From Bisporella sp. PMI_857 (Eukaryota; Ascomycota; Leotiomycetes; Helotiales; Helotiaceae), in contig JAJSPD010000023.1 in assembly GCA_021307315.1 (NCBI GenBank), forward strand, positions 639,395-703,394: 64,000 nucleotides of DNA. Reading direction: 5' to 3'. Of this stretch, positions 56,312 to 64,000 are shown one piece after another. The notes beneath the pieces were generated by a model. The model was not told the DNA's origin. It saw only the letters and a list, made by a program, of their open reading frames with translations, and did not search any database. Numbering within the stretch: the stretch's first letter is position 1; each line of letters starts with the position of its first letter. The position numbers and the translations under genes are program-made.

Positions 56312-57239
56312 ATGTCTCAATTCGTCGCGCGAATCAGGCCAAATGGGAGCGTGGTACTTCCAAGCTTCCGTCTTCCAAACCGCCTTCGAGTAGAAATGCA
56401 GCCGTTTGTTGGCGGCTCTCAGGTTAGTAGAGACACTCTCATCGAAGGGATGTGCTAAGATATGACTACAGTTCTCACATGTGAGCTTCCAATTTCCCAA
56501 AAGAATAAAATCACCGCATGGGACACCTACTGGATATATTTGCCGCACAAATGCATACGGCCACCGGCAGTATTCCTCCGGCAGATTCCATGTATCTAAG
56601 CCAGATGCGATAGTGGGCTCTGTCATTGCGGTATGCGTAGGAATATTTGGCTTGCACTGGGTATGCCGAGATCAGGCGCGGAACAGCTCAAGGGAGGCTC
56701 GGCGAGTTCTGGATGAATTCGGGCGGCATATGGTCATGTCTACGCGGAACATCAGAGAAGGTCGATACTATACCTATCTCACCTCTACTTTCACACATTT
56801 CAATACTGCACATCTACTATTCAACATGATGGCGCTCTGGAGTTTTGGCCGACCGATCATTGCTATATGGGGCGGTTCTCAATTCGCGATCTTGTGGGCA
56901 GGATCTGGCCTTGTTGGTGGCTTTGCACAATCAAGCCTTTGGAATAAGCAAGGCCTTGGAGACGAGCGCGCTATCGGCGCATCTGGTTCGCTATTTGGTC
57001 TCACGACCGCTCTTGCATGTCTTGCGCCACAAATGCGAGTTGTTGTGCTTATATTCCCCATGCAACTGGGACTTGCAATGTTTTCTGGCGCAGCATTCAG
57101 CGTTGCAGCTATACGACAAAACTGGTTGCCATGGGTTGGACATGCAGATCACCTAGGAGGAATAGCATTTGGGGTGATTTGGTACCTTGTTGTCTTGCGA
57201 AGAGGTAGAACCGGCCATGTCCGTTCGAAAATATTTTAA
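56312..57239 (+). CDS. Rhomboid-family intramembrane serine protease, probably mitochondrial
   Basis: Exons 56312-56422 and 56472-57239 (49-bp intron), 292 residues. The N-terminus (MSQFVARIRPNGSVVLPS) is Arg-containing and lacks acids, as a mitochondrial presequence would. A first membrane segment (IVGSVIAVCVGIFGLHW) precedes the six-helix rhomboid core: TFTHFNTAHLLFNMMALW with the conserved His/Asn of TM2, GASGSLFGLTTALACL with the nucleophile Ser, and WVGHADHLGGIAFG with the catalytic His. The 1+6 layout is that of Pcp1/PARL, which cleaves inner-membrane proteins such as Mgm1; a single extra N-terminal helix fits. Catalytic residues are intact. Confidence 0.88.
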
Positions 57240-57774
57240 TTCCGAGATCTGCAGCCAGAACGGCCACACCGAAGACTCGAAAATAAGCACCCCCTCTTCA
57301 GTCCAAACAAGGGATAGCCGATCATAATTCCTGCATGGTGCTACATCCTCAACAAAGATAGCTTCTGTCGAGTTCAAGTCGGAACATCTGGCCAATCTTG
57401 TCACAACTCCGCCTTGAAATGATATATTTGAAGACGTTAGGTCCTGATTGATGTACTTTGACAAGGCCTCTGCAGTTCATCAAAATACATGTTTCTGCGA
57501 TGCCTATCTTGGCTGGCTTTAAACCCGATATCAGTTTAGCGTGCCTGGAACTTATGGACTCGCGCAACTCACCGTTTTACCACGTCAACCTGCAAGGGTA
57601 TGCTAAGATATGAACACAAGTTGAACCTTTCGTTGCCATCAGTTGTATCACCCAACAACCAGGCTATGCATCGGGTGAGGCTTGATAGTGGATCTTTATT
57701 CTCATCTCCGTTTGCATTATTTGGCAATTAGCATTACGTCTTGATATGCTACGCTCCCGTATTTATTCTCAACT
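57240..57774. other. Intergenic, convergent 3' ends
   Basis: Between the rhomboid and the small Cys-rich gene. No coding pattern or repeat seen. Confidence 0.5.
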
Positions 57775-58065
57775 TCAGGTGATACAGCAATTACATGGTA
57801 GTGGGCATGGGATGATAAAACAGAATCGCCCTGGGCACATCTCGCCCCCTCTCATTTTCACTTGATGACCTTGCTCTTTGTTCTCCTGCATATATGAGAA
57901 GTCCCTGTTACCGTTCTGAAGAGGAGTAGTAGGATCTACACCAATCAGCCAAGTTCAAGTGGTGGAGTTCAGGATGAGGAACATACTTATAGCTGGCTTC
58001 GTGGCTCGCTGCGTAGTTTCCAATACCTTGGGAATGGGTTGTTGTGTGGAGTTGGAGGTAGCCAT
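57775..58065 (-). CDS. Small Cys-rich protein of unknown function, 79 residues
   Basis: Two exons on the minus strand, 58065-57987 and 57935-57775, with a 51-bp intron having good borders (GTATGT donor, GTGTAG acceptor). The joined 240-nt frame reads MATSNSTQQPIPKVLETTQR, then a polar middle, then a hydrophobic Cys-rich end starting MRGGEMCPGRFCF and finishing PCPLPCNCCIT. Six Cys in the last 25 residues with a Cys-Cys pair near the C-terminus suggest S-palmitoylation or a short membrane-attached tail rather than secretion, since there is no signal peptide. I recall similar MRGG-Cys-rich endings in other Pezizomycotina proteins but cannot name the family. The start at 58065 is preferred over an upstream in-frame Met because the polar MATSNS start fits a small cytosolic protein; that is a judgement. 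Confidence 0.6.
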
Positions 58066-58646
58066 CGTGTATGATGACAAATTATGGATATTCCTCTTAG
58101 TGAATCGTACTTGAGAGCAATGTATGCTGTGCGGGTTGGGGCTGGTGAAGGAATGTAGAAAAGATGTAGAAAGGACGTACTTGCTTGAGATGATCAGCCT
58201 TCTGAGGCAAGCTTTTAGCACTACTGTGGTTATGACGTCATCTTATATCTTGTATTAATTACCCGATGACAACGAGAACGCTAGATGCAGAACAATCCGA
58301 ATCCATGCCCAAACCCCCTTCTTTTAGCCGAAGAACAGACCTGATGTTTTACTATTGATTCCAGTAGGCTATGCCTTGATATGACACACTATATTGCTGG
58401 TCACCCTCTGAAAACGTCGATATCGTGCCTAATAAACAACAGGGAAGGAACTAGTATGGTGATATTTAGTGATATTGAGTCTCGAGTCATATGAGATCGA
58501 TTTTTTGATACTACGCTAGTATTAGTATGAAAATTTGATCTCATATCATATTGGCAATATACTAAGCATCTTGCCAAGGCTAGTAAGCCAGGTTAAAAAG
58601 CCACTGCAAGAGTTAAAAACAAGTGGAAATGAAGATTACTTTTTTT
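58066..58646. other. Intergenic, transition to AT-rich repeat block
   Basis: Contains the Cys-rich gene promoter. Near 58489-58551 an inverted repeat (CATATGAGATC / GATCTCATAT) is separated by about 40 bp. No gene. Confidence 0.5.
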
Positions 58647-58819
58647 TGTCACGTCGCGTGCTCCCAAGCACACGTGACCCATATTAGGCGAGCTCTCGGA
58701 GCGCCTCGTGTATATATAGCCGGCTCTCCTCGAGCTCCTTCTTCCTTCCTCAGCTATAAATTCTTGTATAATACTACTGTTGCCTTTGTATCTGTAAATC
58801 TACAGCGCGTGTCGTGACA
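58647..58819. repeat. LTR-like sequence A, 173 bp
   Basis: Starts TGTCACG and ends CGTGACA, perfect short inverted ends of an LTR. A TATATATAG box lies near 58711-58720 as in an LTR promoter. No second copy occurs in the window, so it is either a solo LTR or the end of an element whose partner is lost. Confidence 0.6.
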
Positions 58820-59729
58820 TTATTTATAGCTCTTTTTAATCAACAGTCTAAAAAAGCTTAATATTCTTTTGAAAAAGCTCGAATATTTACTTTTTACAAA
58901 AGTTAAAATATCGTATTGAAAACTTAAAAAGTTTTCGACAATTTACAGCAGCGCTCGCTTATTTTTATTTTTTTCGAAAAAGTCGCGGCTTGTAAGTTTA
59001 CGCTTTGCGCAATTAAAAAGCTTTCAATACTATATTTATTTTCTGATTTACTTATTTTGTTACTTTATTTATTTTGTTATTTTGTTACAAGCACAACAAT
59101 AGCTAATTTTACAGACATACAATACAGTACTAAAAACAAAGCAGCAACTACTTCGAAAGCATTATACGCTTAAAACTCCGGCTCTTTTTAAAGCAACAAA
59201 GCAAGTTTATTATTTTCTGAGAATTTTGCTATAATAGCAATACAAGCTACTTTACAGCAAATACAAGAAAAGCTGGCCGCCAGCAAAAAGCAAACGCGAC
59301 TACAAGCTGCACAGTTCGTCGAGCTAAAAAAGCAGTTGGCAACAGAAAACAAGCTTAGCTCGAATACTTTTCTTTATACAGTAAAGCGAGAAATGACGGT
59401 AGAAACGCTACGCTTCGCTTATCTTTTACTTTTGCTCGTGTCAGGAATATTTAAAAGCTCGACGACAAAATAAATCCGACGTACAAAAGTTGAGAAATCC
59501 AGCTATTCGGCTTTTTCCGGCGTTATTTAAAAATGTTCGAAATAAAGCAAAACAAGCTAAAATATGTGTTTCGAAAAACAACAAGCTTAGCTTAAAGCCT
59601 TTTAAAAACAAAATAAGCTTTTTGTCGCTTATACATTACACAATAGTAACTAAAATGCTCGAAACGCTTATTATAAGTATAGTAAACGTTAATAAGCAAA
59701 TCGAGCAGCAAAAAAAATACTACAAGTTT
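58820..59729. mobile_element. RIP-degraded DNA between two LTR-like sequences
   Basis: Strongly AT-rich with few CpA/TpG. A plus-strand stretch near 59230-59400 reads with Gln/Lys-rich helical character (QEKLAASKKQTRLQAAQ, then FVELKKQLATENK), like the start of an LTR-element gag. A short open frame at 59490-59747 is basic and of no recognised family. Probably the 5' interior of element A, interrupted by element B. Confidence 0.45.
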
Positions 59730-59913
59730 TGTCACGCTCCTCAATGATGCTCATTGGTTCGCTTACCAGTTCGCCAATGTGGGTCACGTGATCATGGTTT
59801 TACTTATGAGGGATGCCACATCCACAGCTACACCTTTCCTCCTTAGTTTAGTATTCTCGTAATTGAAGCACCTATTCAGCGCCCTTACAAGCCATAGGAT
59901 CGTAATCGTGACA
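59730..59913. repeat. LTR-like sequence B, 184 bp
   Basis: Starts TGTCACG, ends CGTGACA like sequence A but otherwise differs, so it belongs to another family or subfamily sharing the ends. Both are followed by TTAT. It is far less AT-rich than the DNA that follows. Confidence 0.6.
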
Positions 59914-62900
59914 TTATACTAAACTCAATCAATTCTCATTTTTGCGGAAGAACCAAAACTACCTTTTTCTCGAGCGTGCAAAGCCTACGCTTTGCGTATT
60001 GCTTTAGCACAACCCGAAGAATTTTTACAGTTACTGATTTACCGATAATTGATAATTGATTACTAATACCGCTTATTTGCAACTTATTAAAATAGCACGT
60101 TTTTCGAATACTAAAAAAGTTTTAGTTTTAGTATTTCGACTTGACAATAATTTACTTAACAATAACTTATTTAAAAAAAATTTTATAATGTTCGGCTAAC
60201 TAAATACAGCTTTAGAACTAACTCGATTCTTTAATTGCAAAACTTTTAAAAATATAACAGATTTAAGTGTAAAAAGCTTGTTTACAACTGTAAAGCAAGT
60301 TAAGCATACAATAAAAAATTGAAAAGCAAAAATTGTAAAATTAAAAAAACAAGCAACAATTTTAGCTGTTACTATAGCTAACAATAAAACAGTTATTGTA
60401 CACTTAAAACGTTTTAAAGTTTTGTTAGCTGCAACTAAAATTGCTGCTAAACTAGTTTTATTAAAAAAAAAATTTAATTTTAACTTTTTAATAAATAGTA
60501 TTAGTTTCGAAAACTAAAAAATTTAAATTAAAAACAAATTTAAAGTTAATGCCGATTATTTTGTTACAAAGCGAGCTAAAATAGGTTATTTGTATAGCCG
60601 TACCGATAAAAATGCTTAAAAGCACTTACGAGTTCGATACAAATCGAAAACTATAAATAAGTTTATTTCAGCTTAAAAAATAATTCAGCATTTGTTAAAT
60701 ATTTATACTGACTTTTATAAAATTCAAAACGCTCGCAACAACTATCGACAGTTTACGATAAAAAGTTTACAGTCTTTTTTTGAATTTTATACTCAGTTTT
60801 TGCATTTTGCTAGTATTGCTTAAATTTTTAAAAACGACTAAAAGCCTGATTTGTATAATAAGCTTACAATTAAACTTTAAACTGTAATTTTTTTATGCTT
60901 AATAACTTCGATATTTACAAAGCTTTTGCTAATTAATGCTTATTGTTCATCAAAGTTTTAAAAAAATCAAAAAACGTACTAATCGTTTTTAAAAAGCAAA
61001 AACTGCACTGTTTGTAGTTTTAGCAAATACTTGATTGTTTAGCTAGTTATTCAAAGCTGCAAAAACAACTGTTATTTCGAAAATCGAATTTTTTCGACTA
61101 GTACTTTTGTTTGCTAATACGGCTCGCCGACAAAAATATATAAATAAAGTGTGTTTTTATTGCAAAACGTTTAGTTATATTTCGAAAAATTGCTTTTAAT
61201 TTCTAAAGTCAGCAGTTACAACAATTAAAAAAATGTTAAAGCAAGCTAAAAAATCGAAAAAAGCCGATTTTTAAAACAAAACTTTTTTTTAAAAATAAAC
61301 GACGTTAATATTAGTAGTTAATTTGAATTAATTGCTTAAAAAACAAAGTTTACTTTTTTTTGCGTAATTAGTCAAAATAAAATTAGTATTTAAACTACAA
61401 CACTTATTAATACAAAAGCAAACGGTTTATTGTTTATTAACACGAACTTCGCTAATTTAGTTGTAAACACTTAAATATTAGTTTATATGCTTTTTTAACA
61501 CTTAGCGTTATACACGGTTATAATAACGAAAATAGTACTTTTTTTTATTATTATTTTGTTATTGATTTAACATAAATCATATTTTAAAAAAAAGTGCCGA
61601 TATTTGTTACTAAACTAAAAAATAAAAGTATAATATTAAGCAGAAAATAAGCGGCTAAAAACAAATTTTTATTAATTGCGAAAATTATCGATTAATATAG
61701 CAAAAAATCGACTTGTAATTAAGCTTAAAATCGAATTATTACAGCTAAGCAAAAAAATTTAATTACAAAACTTAACTCAGTATACTAGCTAAATGCTACT
61801 CGGCGAAATTAGTTATACAAAAATTTCTAAAAATCGAAAAAGCTATTACAGCGTCGAGCGCTAGTTTATAGCAAAAAATCAACAAAAGCAATACAAAGTT
61901 ATAAAAAGCGAATTAAAAAGCTAACGATTTGTAACGAACGTAAATATTAGTTTATTTAATTTTCGAAACAAAAACCGACTATCGATATTTGCAGCGTTTT
62001 TGCTGTTGAATTTTATACTAGTTTACACGAAAAAAAAACGTACTTTTTGCGATAGTTTATACAAATCGACGAAATTTTAAAAAAACGCAAAATTGCTAAA
62101 CTCGTATTACAAACAACAAACTAAAAAAACAAAAATAAAGTAATTACAACGTGTTTTGCGAAAAAATATCGATTTTACGCTAATATTTGCTCGAAAATAG
62201 CTTTTAATATACTACTATTTTATCGGCTGTATAATTACAAAATTAACTCGAAAATCCGAACAGCAAAAAAAGCTTAAACTATAGTTTATTGCGTTAACAG
62301 TTTACAAAAAAGCTAAAAAAAATCAAACGATTTTTAATCGAAAACTTAAAAAAAAATTTATTGCTGTTAGTTAAACACTTTTCGCTGTTTTTGTTATTTG
62401 TATAAAAGTTTAACGAAAGTTTACAGTTTTGTATCGATTTTCGTAAACTAAACAGTTTTACAAAAAAAAACTGCTATTTATTACTGCTAATCGAAAAAAC
62501 GCTAGCTCGGATTTTAAAAGCTAAAATTTTTACTAAACTAAATATTAAACAACGTTTTACAGAATTCGTATAAATTTAATTTAAAAAAGCTAACAACGTT
62601 TTGTACGCGATACAAATTTACAAATGCAAAGTTTTGTTCGAAAAATTAACTAATAAGCTTGCTACGTATTAGTATTATATAAACAACGTTTTGTTCGATA
62701 TTTCGACGTATTTTGTACAGTATATTTAAATAATATTTTAATTTATTGTCGGACTTTCGCAAATACGAATTACACGTAAAACAAGTTTAAAACATTACGC
62801 AAAGCCGGTTTGCAAATCGATATTAAAAAGTTAGAATTTACGTTACTAATACTAAGTATTTAAAGTTTATTGTTTTTACTGAAAATGTTACAATAAACTC

Positions 62901-64000
62901 GCAAAAAATCGAAATAATTAAAAATTAGCAATTTTTTACTACTGTAAAAAGCGTACAATCGTTTTTAAATTTTGCAATTTTTATCGGCAGTTTATTAAAA
63001 ATTACAAGCGTATTGCAAAGCTGTTATATCGCTTAACAGTCAAAAATACTTTGTATTTGTAAACTATTAAGTATAAAAAAGCGTTTAAAGCTTTAAAGCA
63101 CGTTTAGTTAACTTTTCGATATTACGCTATTACAAGTTAAATTACAAACTATACTAAAAGCTAATACGTCGAATAAATAACAGCTAGCGTTTTTTTACAG
63201 CAAAATTTAATTTAAAAATTTAGCACTTTATAGCGTTTTTTACTAAAACAATACAAACTGCCGAACTGAATTACAATATTTATAACAAAAAAATGCTTGC
63301 TATTATACAACGTTAAATTAGTAAAAGCTCGAATTGCAAAAGCTACAAACAAAAAACTCGTTTTTAATTTATTCGAATTACCGAGCTTTAAAGTGTTTTA
63401 TAACGACAAAAAAGCTATCGGCACGCTAAACTAAATAAGCAAAACTGTTATTACAGTACAATTTCAAGTTTATATATCGCGAAAAAAAAGCAAATTAGCG
63501 AACTAATGTTTTTAGCCGTCGATTAAAAAACGTAAAAACTTAAAAACAAGCAATTACTAAATACTGTACGAAGTTATAATACCGAAAACTAAATTAAACC
63601 GGAAATAGTATACGATTTTAGTTAGCACCGATCGAAAATAATAAATGCTTTTAAAAAAGTACAATAGTTTACAGTTTACTAACAAATTGTTGTTTGCTAA
63701 TAAAACTGCTACTAACTTAAAAACTTGGTACTAAAATTAAAACAAAATTAAAAAATACGTAAAACTTTAAAAAAGTTATTGTTACGCTATAAAAAGCTGT
63801 ACGTGTTTAATATAATACTAATTGCAGTATACTTTTACGAACGGCCGTAATTCGAAAAGCTTACAATTAACTTTTAACTGGGCACTTAAAAAAAACTAAG
63901 CTAAACAAACTTATTTGCAGCTGATATTACTAGCTAAGCTAAACAAGTAATATTGCTCGTTATTGCGACAATTGCTATATTTGTCGACGTTTGCACGTTT
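59914..64000 (+). mobile_element. RIP-destroyed Ty3/gypsy retrotransposon interior, cut by window end
   Basis: Extremely AT-rich and riddled with stops, but gag-pol order can be followed on the plus strand. A gag zinc knuckle survives at 61152-61193. A reverse transcriptase relic spans about 62520-62880 (KIFTKLNIKQRF for LDLRDAYH-type, then YINNVLFDI before a degraded Y-L-D-D site). The connection after it, VQSFLNFANFYRQFIKNYKR at about 62950, is the classic gypsy thumb motif. RNase H and the start of the integrase zinc region follow to the window end (CYICRRLHV-like). Presumably the interior of the element starting at LTR B. Confidence 0.75.
61152..61193 (+). pseudogene. Gag CCHC zinc knuckle with His changed to Tyr
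   Basis: Reads CFYCKTFSYISKNC: C-x2-C-x4-Y-x4-C. In working elements the fourth ligand spot is G-H; here Gly-to-Ser (GGT to AGT) and His-to-Tyr (CAT to TAT) both fit RIP on opposite strands. Confidence 0.75.

Noticed and set aside
58647..59913. LTR-like sequences A and B as the two ends of a single element
   Set aside because: Only the terminal seven bases and the following TTAT agree; the bodies differ throughout, and there is no flanking target duplication.

Overview
The window is nuclear DNA of a filamentous ascomycete (Pezizomycotina). The evidence is short spliceosomal introns (mostly 41-120 bp, GT-AG), an AA8-AA12 oxidoreductase, a Pth11/SAT4-type rhodopsin-domain membrane protein, a GapA/Gap1-type RasGAP, and two transposons with strong C-to-T/G-to-A decay of the RIP type. 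A Leotiomycete is my best guess for the class, but that is inference only. Exon junctions below were worked out by hand from reading frames and splice sites; all multi-exon models close in frame.

Layout. 1-1585 is the 3' part of eIF2A. 1904-2815 (minus) is a BTB protein with an apparent in-frame TGA. 3554-5425 (minus) is a five-exon MFS sugar transporter, divergent from POL2 (7051-13858), the DNA polymerase epsilon catalytic subunit, which carries a triple MCB-like cluster upstream. 13.9-18.1 kb has no recognisable gene. 18086-19902 is an intact, very young, gag-only Copia-type LTR element with 5-bp target duplications, inserted about 210 bp upstream of CCT7 (20120-21945). Next come an AA8-AA12 PQQ-dependent pyranose dehydrogenase (23163-25569), SPT10 (26123-27886, minus), an alpha/beta hydrolase (28617-30081, minus), a secreted SMP-30-like propeller (31079-32158), a rhodopsin-domain membrane protein (33689-35096) and a RasGAP (35942-38497, minus).

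38.5-47.4 kb is gene-poor and holds a decayed F-box/LRR-like gene and a RIP-mutated Tc1/mariner element with preserved ends (45836-47178). A second gene block follows: a NYN-domain protein (47441-49430), a small protein with a Par32/DUF3602-like GGAGN motif (50887-51392), a zinc-less quinone oxidoreductase (51689-53340, minus), an Mtf2-like mitochondrial protein (53937-55802), a rhomboid protease (56312-57239) and an unlabelled 79-residue Cys-rich protein (57775-58065, minus). From about 58.6 kb to the end the sequence becomes extremely AT-rich and consists of RIP-destroyed LTR retroelements, including Ty3/gypsy gag-pol remains.

Functionally this is a mix of housekeeping genes (translation, replication, chaperonin, chromatin, Ras signalling, mitochondrial expression and proteolysis) and secreted or membrane accessory genes (sugar uptake, sugar oxidation, hydrolase). 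No biosynthetic cluster is evident.
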